From contig JAURZE010000026.1 in NCBI GenBank assembly GCA_030653545.1, positions 310,001 through 374,000 of the forward strand: DNA of 64,000 bases. Reading direction: 5' to 3'. Of the stretch, positions 26,652 to 35,110 are shown one piece after another; positions within the stretch are counted from its first letter, which is position 1; each line of letters begins with the position of its first letter. The notes beneath the pieces are model-generated. The model saw only the letters and a list, made by a program, of their open reading frames with translations, ran no database searches and had not been told where the DNA came from. The stretch comes from Nitrospira sp. Its GTDB lineage: Bacteria; Nitrospirota; Nitrospiria; Nitrospirales; Nitrospiraceae. The translations under genes were made by a program, and so were the position numbers.

Positions 26652-27794
26652 TTATCCAAGCAGATTCACGAATATCGCTTCGTACCGCCCAGAGGCCACT
26701 TCCCATTGGAAATGCTGTCTCACGGTTTCATAACCTGAGTGAGCCAGCCGTTCCGCCAGAACAGGATCGGCCCAGACCTTGCTGATTGCATCACACAGAG
26801 CTTGGGGGTTCTCGGGTTCTACCAAAATCCCGTTATGACCGTCTTCAATAATTTCCGGAATCCCGCCGACGGCCGACGCCACGACCGGCTTCTTGCTGGA
26901 AAACGCCTCCAATATGGCAATCCCAAACGGTTCAGCGCGGGAGGGCAAGACCAGCAGCGTACATTGGCGCAACAACCTCTTAACGCCGATCCGGTCTTGC
27001 GAGCCCAGGAATTTCACCTTCTGCGTCAGACCCAGCTGCGACACGAGATCCTCAAGCTGTCCTCGAAGAGGACCGTCTCCAGCCAGCCACAATTCCATCT
27101 CAGGGTGCGTCTGCCCGAGGAGCCGGAAGGCCTTGATCAGCACATCGACCGCCTTCCGTGGCTGAAGCAGAGCAATGCACAAAACAAATCGCCCGCCGGG
27201 CAACGCGGCCCGCTCTTCCTCGTCAAACTCCGCAAGGTCGACCGCATTATGAATGGCCGACGACGTGGCACGGAGTCCGGGAAACCTTGTCAACGCGGCA
27301 TCCAGCGTGCTCTTGGAGGGAGCGACAAGCCAATCGGCGGAGTTGATCAGGACTTCAAGCGCCTTTGGATACCGCGTTTCCGGCACTCCCTTTGGAAACA
27401 GATCGCCGCCATGCACCGAGATCACCAGCTTGAACCGGCAAAAGGGGCGAAGCAATGAGAAGTAGACCCCGGATCCAATGGGGTAGTGAATGTTTACGAT
27501 ATCGATATTGTGTCGAACCAGTACGGTGTGGAGTTGACGAAGGGTATGGAAGAGATAAAAGGCAAAGCCCAAAACAGATTTGACTGGGGATTCCGGGACG
27601 AAGGGATTCCGAAGATTGAGTTCGTATCCCGGAAAGTTCCACTTCGTAATGGTCGCCTTCAGCGAATGTGCTTCCCCGGGATGAAGGAACCAGACATGGT
27701 GCCCGGCCTTCTGCAGCTGGCGAGCCACATTCCCCACGACCGAGGCCACGCCGCCGACCTCTTGATCCCATGGCACAACCAGCAGCACATTCAT
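26652..27794 (-). CDS. Glycosyltransferase family 4
   Basis: 380 residues. VVPWDQEVGGVASVVGNVA near the start is a GT4 acceptor loop. FVLCIALLQPRKAVDVLIKAF opens the second domain, and LVLPSRAEPFGIAILEAFS with the E-x7-E pair and GGIPEIIEDGHNGILVEP complete the donor site. GGAG lies 7 nt before the ATG. The start overlaps by 4 bp (ATGA) with the stop of a small upstream open frame, which gives that frame some credibility. The carbamoyltransferase follows 65 nt downstream. The acceptor sugar is unknown. Confidence 0.88.
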   Translation of the reverse strand: MNVLLVVPWDQEVGGVASVVGNVARQLQKAGHHVWFLHPGEAHSLKATITKWNFPGYELNLRNPFVPESPVKSVLGFAFYLFHTLRQLHTVLVRHNIDIVNIHYPIGSGVYFSLLRPFCRFKLVISVHGGDLFPKGVPETRYPKALEVLINSADWLVAPSKSTLDAALTRFPGLRATSSAIHNAVDLAEFDEEERAALPGGRFVLCIALLQPRKAVDVLIKAFRLLGQTHPEMELWLAGDGPLRGQLEDLVSQLGLTQKVKFLGSQDRIGVKRLLRQCTLLVLPSRAEPFGIAILEAFSSKKPVVASAVGGIPEIIEDGHNGILVEPENPQALCDAISKVWADPVLAERLAHSGYETVRQHFQWEVASGRYEAIFVNLLG

Positions 27795-28039
27795 CGGCGC
27801 TCTCCGCGCTGGAGCAGAAAAGGCAGCGGCACTCTCACAATCATCATTTTATCCCAGCTCTGCTTCATCACGCTCAAACTATATTTCTCATCTCGGCTGT
27901 TATAAACAAATAGCCGAACTACCGAATGTTCATACCCTCTCCACCCTCCACATAGATAAATGGGCCTGAGCAGATCGACCAGCTCGAAACTGACCAACCA
28001 ACCCACATTGGATAGATCAGTGGAGCCTTGTTGGAACAC
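27791..28039 (-). CDS. Small hypothetical protein between two GT4 genes
   Basis: An 82-residue frame that fills an otherwise empty spacer. It overlaps the end of the upstream GT4 by about 20 bp and overlaps the next GT4 start by ATGA. The start would be GTG without a clear Shine-Dalgarno. The product has a hydrophobic patch (VGWLVSFELVDLLRPIYL) and then a basic tail. No family is recognised. It may be a real small gene, the remnant of a deleted one, or chance; the overlap at the right place is the main support. Confidence 0.3.
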   Translation of the reverse strand: MFQQGSTDLSNVGWLVSFELVDLLRPIYLCGGWRGYEHSVVRLFVYNSRDEKYSLSVMKQSWDKMMIVRVPLPFLLQRGERR

Positions 28040-29354
28040 CCGAGGTCATCACTCTCTCAACTTCTCGCAGATAGCAATCGACAGTTCTCTCCCACACCCA
28101 TTCCCGTCTTACGTGCTCGACGGCCTGCCGGCTCATGCGGTCCTGCAATTCAGGATCCCGCAATAGCCGTGCAATCGCTCTGCCTGCGTCGTCAGCATTT
28201 CGATCGACAAGGATTCCTGTCATACCATCGATCACGGATTCCCGTATACCTGCTTCCCTCACCCCGATGACAGGAGCCCCACACGCCATGGCCTCCAACG
28301 CCACAAGACCGAACGGTTCCATGCGCGGCAAGAATACAAGCGCCGTGACCTCGTTGTACAACTGCACCAATTCATGTTCGGGCGGCTTTCTCCGAATCTG
28401 CAAATTCACCTCCAAGCCTTTGGCCATCTGCTCAAGGCGGTGTGCATAGCCTGGATCTTCTTGCCGCTCAATCGTTTCAGGAGTGGCAATAATGACGCAA
28501 GGACGCTCCGACTCGGCAATGGTAGCCACCGATTCAATCACTAAGTGATGCTGCTTTTTCTCCACGATGCGGCCCGCACTCAAGACGGCCCGCTTCCGTG
28601 GCAAATTTAATGATCTAAACGTATCGACATCTACGCCATATCTACAGACTGACGAATCCATCTGATTCCGCTGGTACAACGCTTCCCTTGAATAGCATGA
28701 ATTCGTAAGTATTTTACCTGCTGCATGAAGTCCAGCCATATCATGCTTGCGTCGAAGCTCGGCCACTTTGGCAATGGCACGGTTACATAACTCCAAGTAT
28801 TTGCGCTTCAGCCAAAGCGTCCCTTGAGGACAGTCGAACAATCCTTGCCCTTGAAATCTGGCATCTGTTGCCTCATGGCTGTAAACAATTGACGGAAGCG
28901 ACAGATGTTCGGTCAATTGAACCGTGTAACTTGGAAAGCAGTGATCGAGATGCACAAAATCATAGCCCCGTGTCTGCAAGACGCTCCCCAGGTCCTGGTA
29001 CTGCCGGGCTAATGCGTTCATCTGCTGCCCTTCCTGCAGAAGACCCATCCACACCGCCAGGAGATAGGGGCGATACCGATTCACCAAAGGGGGAATACTC
29101 ACGCGATAACTGTTCCGTACAAACGGCGTCAACGGCCAGTGATTGAGATTCGGCTCTCCGATGCGCAGAATATATTCATCAATCACATGACCGCGTTTGG
29201 CTAGGTCGCGCACCATCTCAAATGCCGCCCGCTTAGACCCTCCTGAATCGGCAGTGTGGCACCAGGCTATGGTCCATCGGCGATCTGATACCCCGCCTTG
29301 CCCTTCCCGTTCTCCAAGGGCAGTCGAAGGGGAATTGGTATCGTGTGAACTCAT
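28017..29354 (-). CDS. Glycosyltransferase family 4
   Basis: 445 residues from the ATG at 29354, which follows GAGGAG although with a short spacer. A GTG 16 codons upstream directly abuts the previous stop but lacks a Shine-Dalgarno. WCHTADSGGSKRAAFEMV is the acceptor loop and VLSAGRIVEKKQHHLVIE opens the donor domain. FLPRMEPFGLVALEAMACGAPVIG holds the E-x7-E motif, followed by EAGIRESVIDGMTGILV. It is similar in layout to plant-pathogen and actinobacterial mannosyltransferases, but donor specificity cannot be read. It is part of a run of four adjacent GT4 genes. Confidence 0.87.
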   Translation of the reverse strand: MSSHDTNSPSTALGEREGQGGVSDRRWTIAWCHTADSGGSKRAAFEMVRDLAKRGHVIDEYILRIGEPNLNHWPLTPFVRNSYRVSIPPLVNRYRPYLLAVWMGLLQEGQQMNALARQYQDLGSVLQTRGYDFVHLDHCFPSYTVQLTEHLSLPSIVYSHEATDARFQGQGLFDCPQGTLWLKRKYLELCNRAIAKVAELRRKHDMAGLHAAGKILTNSCYSREALYQRNQMDSSVCRYGVDVDTFRSLNLPRKRAVLSAGRIVEKKQHHLVIESVATIAESERPCVIIATPETIERQEDPGYAHRLEQMAKGLEVNLQIRRKPPEHELVQLYNEVTALVFLPRMEPFGLVALEAMACGAPVIGVREAGIRESVIDGMTGILVDRNADDAGRAIARLLRDPELQDRMSRQAVEHVRREWVWERTVDCYLREVERVMTSGVPTRLH

Positions 29355-29402
29355 AAACTCCTCATAGGCCACGGCTGGAGAAGAAATTCTCCGAAGTATC
29401 AC

Positions 29403-30554
29403 TCACGCAACAATAACCGATTGCAGTCGCTGCATGGCCTGCTCGATCTCAAAATGCTCGTGAATGCGTCGTCTTGCCGCTAGCCCCATTTTTTCGCGAG
29501 TTCCCGCATTTCCCAACAACTGCCGAATGCCTCTTGCCAATCCTTCAGCATCGCCTCGTCTAATAAGTAACCCCGTCTCATTCTGAACCACAACCTCGCC
29601 TGTCCCTCCCACATCTGTCACAATCGCCGGAAGTCCGCACGCCATCGCCTCTAACAGCGCCAGGGGAAGCCCTTCCTTATCCGACGACAGCACAAAGAGA
29701 TCCGCCTGCCGCAAGTGAGGCCGCACATCTTCCACATATCCCACAAACCTGACCAGCTCTGAGAGTCCCAATTGACTCGCGCGGGCTCGAAGTTCTGCCT
29801 CTAGGGGTCCCGCTCCGAGAATACGACAGCGCCATGGAACAGACTCCGTACGCAACATTGCCAGCGCCTCAAGAAGCACATCGATACGCTTTGCGGAGGA
29901 TAGTCTCGCCGCGCAAACGATCATCACCGGTGACACCGTCGGAGTACCCGATGTGGGCAGGCCTAGGGATGGCTCTTTGGGTTGATACCTCCGGCAGTCG
30001 ATCCCATTGCAAACCGTGATAGTGCGCGACGCTGGATACCCATACTCATCGACCAGCCTACGACGAACGGCTTCGCTCACACAAATCGTCCCATCAGCCA
30101 TCGCGCCCTGCCATCGCTTGGTGGCCATATGCCTGGTTCTCCAGCCAAAGAGCCTTCGAAAGCCCCTGGCCAATCCCTGGCCTTCCACTTCGCCAGGAGC
30201 GGGATCCGCGATCAGATGTTCAATCACAACCAACCGCCTGCTCCCTGCCAGGCGCGCAGCCACATATGCCGAAAATGGATACTGGTCAAAAATCCCCTTT
30301 ACAAATACGATGACCGACGGCCGAGAGCGGACAAACAGCCACCAATATTTTATGAAGCGCCAGCCGGTGATCGCAGGAGGGCTAGAAACCTGGACATTGC
30401 GTCGACCTCGCAAGGGTTCGCTGAAGAAGTCCCTGCCTAAACAGAGAATTCGAACGTCCAGACGCTCATCCATGCGGCCGACCAGATCGATAAGATGTTT
30501 TTCGGCCCCTCCGAATTCCGGCGTGTGCGTGACAAACACAATGCGATCGCTCAT
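29403..30554 (-). CDS. Glycosyltransferase family 4
   Basis: 383 residues. FVTHTPEFGGAEKHLIDLV is the glycine-rich acceptor loop and IVCAARLSSAKRIDVLLEAL starts the second Rossmann domain. FVLSSDKEGLPLALLEAMACGLP carries the two conserved Glu residues, followed by GGTGEVVVQNETGLLI. A region of basic residues after residue 120 (RGFRRLFGWRTRH) could touch the membrane. It is coupled to the upstream GT4 by a 4 bp overlap. The protein would add one sugar to the repeat; which sugar is unknown. Confidence 0.88.
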   Translation of the reverse strand: MSDRIVFVTHTPEFGGAEKHLIDLVGRMDERLDVRILCLGRDFFSEPLRGRRNVQVSSPPAITGWRFIKYWWLFVRSRPSVIVFVKGIFDQYPFSAYVAARLAGSRRLVVIEHLIADPAPGEVEGQGLARGFRRLFGWRTRHMATKRWQGAMADGTICVSEAVRRRLVDEYGYPASRTITVCNGIDCRRYQPKEPSLGLPTSGTPTVSPVMIVCAARLSSAKRIDVLLEALAMLRTESVPWRCRILGAGPLEAELRARASQLGLSELVRFVGYVEDVRPHLRQADLFVLSSDKEGLPLALLEAMACGLPAIVTDVGGTGEVVVQNETGLLIRRGDAEGLARGIRQLLGNAGTREKMGLAARRRIHEHFEIEQAMQRLQSVIVA

Positions 30555-31858
30555 ACCGCCTGATGCTCCCCCACACGCTTATCCTCCCTTGCCCCCACGG
30601 CTGACCGCCCTTGCAAAAGAGCCATTGTCCGATCGGTCGCGGCGTCCCAGGAGAACCAGTTCGATGCCAATTGCCTGGCCCCCTCCCCAAGCTGTCGCCT
30701 GAGACCGGGGTCATCGATCACCCGAAGCATGGCGGCAGCCATCTCATCGGGGGACTTGGGCGCACACCACAGAACATTTACCTCTTCCACAAACGGACTC
30801 TCCACCATCTCAGCTTTAGTGGCAACAACTGGCAATCCATGCGCCGCTGCCGCGGCAAATGAGCTATTGTTTAAATACAACCCCAGGTCGTGGGAGAACA
30901 CGCACATGTCTGATGCATAAAGGAACCGTGAAGCTTCATCGCTCTCTGTTTCGAACTCTCCCGTCCACACCACCTTATCCCCAAAGCCAAGACGGTCAGG
31001 CATGGCCCGCATTTCCTCAGCAAACCGCGGCCGATCAGGATACTCGTGAGCAACCACCCCTCCCACAAGAAGCAGCCGAGCCTGAGGGCACACCCGACTC
31101 ACCACACGGAACGCCTTCAGCAGCGTTTCGATGCCCTTGGGAGGATAGATCAGGCCGAAATACACCAGGACAAGCTGATCGGCAGAAAACCCCAATTGGG
31201 CCCTCGTAGCACTCCGGGTTCCCTGGTCGGTGCAGGTCGTCATTTTCAAAAGCGGCGGAGGCGGAACGAGCGTGCACTTCGCCGCCACAGATGGATCGCT
31301 CTCGCTCAACATGTGTTGATGACGCTGGCTCATGACGATGACCGCATCACTATCCCGCAACAGCGTCCCATACGCGTAATCCACGCCCTGAGTTCCGACC
31401 CCCCATTGCACAGCCTTCCGCAAGGCCCGAGATAGAAGGGCTTGGCCTCCGGCCTTGCTTCCCATGGGATAGGCAAACATGGTCACCACACGAGTATTCC
31501 GGGAAACCATTTTGCATAGGGACGGGAAAAACGTAATCATAGGGTGATCGTTATAGATCCAACCGATATAATAAAGCAGCACAGCGTGGGGCTTGGATTT
31601 CCACACTCGCCACAAGAGCAGCGGGAGGTCCCGCCACGACCAGTCCCGAATCTCACTGCGTACCCGCTCCTGATCCGCCAACTTTGATCCGGCGGTGGTT
31701 ACAACCTCTACCTGCACTCCGCGATCCACTAATTGGGCAGCGATGCGATAACAATGATCCGCCTCACCGGCTTTCATCGGAGGATAGGCGCCAGAAATAA
31801 CCACTACCCTAAACGGCTGCTGAGATTGTTCAATTCCCAACGCGACACTCCTACTCAC
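30551..31858 (-). CDS. Glycosyltransferase family 4
   Basis: 435 residues. VVVISGAYPPMKAGEADHCYRI is the acceptor loop; LVLVYFGLIYPPKGIETLLKAF begins the donor domain. The family E-x7-E region is altered: LGLYLNNSSFAAAAAHGLPVVAT replaces the usual E-G-x-P motif, as in divergent GT4 members. The start codon is uncertain. GTG 31858 has only a distant GAGG, whereas TTG 31840 has AGGAG with a 7 nt spacer. The downstream end overlaps the next GT4 by ATGA. A 250 bp non-coding stretch and a GT2 fragment lie upstream. Confidence 0.83.
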   Translation of the reverse strand: MSRSVALGIEQSQQPFRVVVISGAYPPMKAGEADHCYRIAAQLVDRGVQVEVVTTAGSKLADQERVRSEIRDWSWRDLPLLLWRVWKSKPHAVLLYYIGWIYNDHPMITFFPSLCKMVSRNTRVVTMFAYPMGSKAGGQALLSRALRKAVQWGVGTQGVDYAYGTLLRDSDAVIVMSQRHQHMLSESDPSVAAKCTLVPPPPLLKMTTCTDQGTRSATRAQLGFSADQLVLVYFGLIYPPKGIETLLKAFRVVSRVCPQARLLLVGGVVAHEYPDRPRFAEEMRAMPDRLGFGDKVVWTGEFETESDEASRFLYASDMCVFSHDLGLYLNNSSFAAAAAHGLPVVATKAEMVESPFVEEVNVLWCAPKSPDEMAAAMLRVIDDPGLRRQLGEGARQLASNWFSWDAATDRTMALLQGRSAVGAREDKRVGEHQAV

Positions 31859-32108
31859 TGTTCAACAATCCTCACAGGCCCCATTTGGGGGAGTTCGATT
31901 CCGCCCTTACGCATTAGGCCTGAACTTTCTTCTCTGAGAATATGCCTCACGGGCCAAAATGAGTCGCCTTCATTCAGAAACATCCAACTACGGCGACAGC
32001 AGATTTCCTCAGTAAGCATCTATCCCGACTGCATAGTCCTACGAAACAGACCTGGGAGCATGAGAACCCTACAAGTATTCCCCAATCTCCATTTCACCTC
32101 ACCCGGCC
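31859..32108. other. 250 bp non-coding stretch downstream of the GT2 fragment
   Basis: Together with the broken GT2 fragment this makes over 450 bp without an intact gene. I see no usable open frame. On the plus strand CCCC-ATTT-GGGG forms a small hairpin without a T run. A GTTCGATTCC stretch recalls a tRNA T-loop but no tRNA can be folded around it. The likely history is deletion of the rest of the GT2 gene. Confidence 0.4.
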
Positions 32109-32243
32109 CTACCTAAAGAGCGACGCATCGTCCACAATGATGATCTCTTTCGGATACCCCACATCCACAGCCTGAACTTTGACGATCATCTCTGCAATGG
32201 TCGCTGCTTCATTGTATGCCGGCATGATGATTGAAACCTTCAT
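32109..32243 (-). pseudogene. Truncated glycosyltransferase family 2 (N-terminal fragment)
   Basis: Only 44 residues remain. MKVSIIMPAYNEAATIAEMI and KEIIIVDDAS are the first strand and the nucleotide-binding Asp pair of a GT-A GT2 enzyme of the dolichol-phosphate-mannose-synthase kind. The frame then changes to SLFR and stops, where GSTDGT is expected. A perfect AGGAGG lies 5 nt before the ATG, so the fragment can still be translated. The missing 200 or more residues, including the DxD motif, exclude enzyme activity. Nothing recognisable as the lost C-terminus is present in the following 250 bp. Confidence 0.8.
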
Positions 32244-32321
32244 AGCAGCCTCCTGGATATCGACAACAATGCGATCTCCCTGACAAATCTTCGAAGGTAG
32301 TGGGGACATCGGTTGAGTGGG

Positions 32322-33608
32322 TTAGAGCTTTCTCGCGAGTGCCTTGTGGAGAGCCTCCGCGACTATCTTGTGACCTTCTGCCGTCCAGTGAGTATCGTTG
32401 GAAATGTAGAGGGATGTTCCTTTGGCAGCCTCCATTCGAAGGGTAGGAGTCAAATCAAAATACTCAAAGTCTGGCGATATGCTCTTCACGACAGTGCGAA
32501 GACGCTCCGGGAAATCATTGACCGACCACCATTTGACTTCATCTGAGACTTCAACAAGGGTGGAAAGACCGCTATACACTCTATAGTGCTCAGGAGCGAA
32601 AACTAGAACCAGTCGAATGCCTTCCTCACGACTATACTGATAGGCGGCTGCCAGGACCGAACTTGCCGTTTGCAATGCCGCCAATCGGTCTCCATGGAGA
32701 GGACGAGTGTCCTCTGGGAAATATATCTTCCGCTGCCGGCCTTCCTTATCGACAATTTTTCCGTAGCGCTTCTTGAGATGTTCATCAGGAACGCATCCCC
32801 GCCACAGTCGCATGACCGTCATCAAGGCATTGGTTATAAAGGCACGTTCTGAGTAACGCAGCTCCTCATGCAACCCTGCCAATCCTTGTTCGTAGGCACG
32901 CACATCCTTGAGGTCGTTGCCTTCATAGAACATCCATACGATGGTCTTAGGATGAAACTTGGTGGCATAACGCTTGAGTACTACCAGTTCCTGTTGTGGA
33001 CCATACCCTGAACTCCCAAGGTTCACTACAGTTCGCCCTTCTAAACTTTGCAGCACTGTCGTCAGAATTCCGGAGCTCTCTATTCCTACACCCTCAACGA
33101 ATGAGTCTCCGATCACAGCGATATCGGCTGTCTCCAAGTCTTGATCATTTCGAAAACCGTGTTGATCATATCGAAGGTTGTATGAAACCGGCGCGATCGA
33201 TGGAAGGCAGATATACTGCCCAATCATTCCGTCGTATATGGAAGTCATGTTCAACTGAAAATGAGGCTGGCGCCTCCATAGTAATTCGCCATCGAAAACG
33301 TTTCCTCGCTGATATACAGGGTTCATAGACGTTGAGAATACCCTCCGGTAGTCTAGCGCGCCAAAGAATGCAGGCGCCTCAAGTGCACCAAGACATATAG
33401 CCAGCGTAAAAGACGTCACACAGAAACTGGTTCTTAATTCGCTCTGCTTCCGTCCTGATAGAAACGCGTAAAGAGCCCATAAGACAAAATAGATCGCGAG
33501 GAGGTCTGCCACCAGATGTCGAATAGAGGATACGCCAAGCCCCCAAAGAACAATGCCGGCGAGAACGCAAGTTGCCAGAACAAGGCTACCAGTAATTTTC
33601 GTATGCAC
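32322..33608 (-). CDS. Membrane-anchored SGNH-hydrolase-like protein
   Basis: 428 residues. Three hydrophobic segments (about 7-25, 31-50 and 62-80) are followed by a soluble SGNH-type domain. Visible are IAVIGDSFVEG (block I Ser), VNLGSSGYGPQQ (block II Gly), MFYEGNDLKD (block III Asn) and the late SNDTHWTAEGH with the Asp/His pair. AlgX/AlgJ-like and PatB-like proteins with this fold O-acetylate or deacetylate polymers in the periplasm, which is the probable role. The GTG start has AGGAG 9 nt upstream and a perfect TATAAT about 55 nt upstream. A related but clearly different copy is at 46716-48179. Confidence 0.82.
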   Translation of the reverse strand: MHTKITGSLVLATCVLAGIVLWGLGVSSIRHLVADLLAIYFVLWALYAFLSGRKQSELRTSFCVTSFTLAICLGALEAPAFFGALDYRRVFSTSMNPVYQRGNVFDGELLWRRQPHFQLNMTSIYDGMIGQYICLPSIAPVSYNLRYDQHGFRNDQDLETADIAVIGDSFVEGVGIESSGILTTVLQSLEGRTVVNLGSSGYGPQQELVVLKRYATKFHPKTIVWMFYEGNDLKDVRAYEQGLAGLHEELRYSERAFITNALMTVMRLWRGCVPDEHLKKRYGKIVDKEGRQRKIYFPEDTRPLHGDRLAALQTASSVLAAAYQYSREEGIRLVLVFAPEHYRVYSGLSTLVEVSDEVKWWSVNDFPERLRTVVKSISPDFEYFDLTPTLRMEAAKGTSLYISNDTHWTAEGHKIVAEALHKALARKL

Positions 33609-33661
33609 TTACAATCTCTCCTGCCCTCGAAGATGGGGACACTGCGCTCATGATGATCACG

Positions 33662-33667
33662 ATTATA
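33662..33667 (-). promoter_or_regulatory. Possible -10 element of an internal promoter
   Basis: A perfect TATAAT on the minus strand lies about 55 nt before the GTG start of the SGNH gene, in a 190 bp spacer after the upstream GT4. The expected -35 position shows only TAAATT-like bases, with TTGAAC too far upstream (about 30 nt). It could work with an activator or be chance in an AT-richer spacer. Confidence 0.25.
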
Positions 33668-33798
33668 TAGAATCTCTCCCCGGAAATTTATTCGACGGTT
33701 CAACGAATTGCGCCTCTAGGCTGCACTCGGAAATAAACCGTCGCCACGGACTCGACGCCAAGCCTCCAGGACAATGCTTCGATCGGTAACGCGCAACC

Positions 33799-35073
33799 TT
33801 AATTCGCAAGGTCCGACACAAGAGACCTATACAACTCGGCGTACCGTTCCGCTTGAAGCTGGAGCGGGTATTCGTCGAGAGCAAGCCGGCGACAGTTTTC
33901 AGACAATAGCTTGCGGTACTCAGGCGCGTTCATCATCTCCACAATGGTGGCCGCCAATGCGCTGACTTCGAAGGCCAGCACCAACTGTCCGGTTATTCCA
34001 GGGCGGACCATTTCCGGAGTCCCTCCCGAATTGAAACTGACCACCGGCACTCCGCAGGCCATGGCTTCCAGTACAGTGTTCGCGAGATTATCCTGCAATG
34101 AAGGAAGAACAAACAGGTCCGCGGCACTGTAGACGGCAGAGAGCAATCGATCGTCATGGATGGAGCCAAGATGGAGCCACGGCATACGGCCATCTGCTTG
34201 AGGAGGTTGTTGCCCCAGAGACACCAGCAACAACTTCTCTACGCGCTTCGCACAATGCGGGAGTGCCTCCAGCAAGAAAGAAAACCCCTTGCGACGATTA
34301 TCGACAACATCGGCCAGGAAAAACACGACACGAGCATCCTGCGGAATCCCCAGCAGGTCTCTCGAATACGCCTTATCGCGTGGAGTAAACACGTCAAGGT
34401 CCAGTCCATAGGGAATCACGTCAACTCGGATCTCCGACAACAGGCTGCTCTTCCGGGCTTCTTCCGCAAGCCACCGGCTGGGCGTGACAATACGCAGGCG
34501 CCCATTTTTCGCGGCCACGATCGCCCGCTTCTTCCGTTCCCACACCGCGCGAGACAGATCCTGCTCCTGGTGCGACCCCAATTGCGGACAGGCGCCGCAG
34601 GACCCGGAAAAACGGCCGCACCGATTGTCATAGTGGCACCCTCCGGTAAAGGCATTCATATCGTGTAACGTCCACACCACAGGCGTTGTCCGAGTCATCT
34701 GCGGGAGAAACGAGGTGTAGTCCAGCATCCCCGCAACCCAATGGAGATTGACCACATCACAAGACGGTATCTGCGGTACCATCGCATGTGGGAACGGCCC
34801 ACGATCGTCGCTAAACATTTCGTAGCCCGACGGGCGCGAAGCCTGATACCGGACGAAGTCCCGGGCGATCGCCCCCCGACGCATGCGGGTGCCGACCCGA
34901 TCCACAAACCCCTGCGGGGGATCGAACCTCACGATCGTCTGATCGGGACACGTTTTGTCCATAACAAACATCGTCGACGGCCACCCGATGCGCTGGAGGC
35001 CCTGGTGAAGCCGATAGGCAGAGCGCGCGGCTCCGCCACGTATATCCTGCGTGCTGACGTGTACGATCTTCAT
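33799..35073 (-). CDS. Glycosyltransferase family 4 (WcaC-like)
   Basis: 424 residues. IVHVSTQDIRGGAARSAYRLHQ is the acceptor loop. VNLHWVAGMLDYTSF and TLHDMNAFTGGCHYDNRCG with several Cys residues are typical of WcaC-like GT4 enzymes, whose Cys-rich HDM-x-FTGGCHY segment is a hallmark. The donor half has VVFFLADVVDNRRKGFSFLLEAL and FVLPSLQDNLANTVLEAMACG with the Glu motif, then GGTPEMVRPGITGQLV. GAGG precedes the ATG. It lies 37 nt after the stop of the second amidotransferase gene. Confidence 0.9.
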   Translation of the reverse strand: MKIVHVSTQDIRGGAARSAYRLHQGLQRIGWPSTMFVMDKTCPDQTIVRFDPPQGFVDRVGTRMRRGAIARDFVRYQASRPSGYEMFSDDRGPFPHAMVPQIPSCDVVNLHWVAGMLDYTSFLPQMTRTTPVVWTLHDMNAFTGGCHYDNRCGRFSGSCGACPQLGSHQEQDLSRAVWERKKRAIVAAKNGRLRIVTPSRWLAEEARKSSLLSEIRVDVIPYGLDLDVFTPRDKAYSRDLLGIPQDARVVFFLADVVDNRRKGFSFLLEALPHCAKRVEKLLLVSLGQQPPQADGRMPWLHLGSIHDDRLLSAVYSAADLFVLPSLQDNLANTVLEAMACGVPVVSFNSGGTPEMVRPGITGQLVLAFEVSALAATIVEMMNAPEYRKLLSENCRRLALDEYPLQLQAERYAELYRSLVSDLAN

Positions 35074-35110
35074 TTCAACCTCTTGACCCCATCTGATCTG
35101 CCAGCCGCCT

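Noticed and set aside
31891-31902. GTTCGATTCC resembling a tRNA T-loop
   Set aside because: The flanking stem pairs poorly and no acceptor or anticodon arm can be drawn; no tRNA remnant or attachment site is supported.
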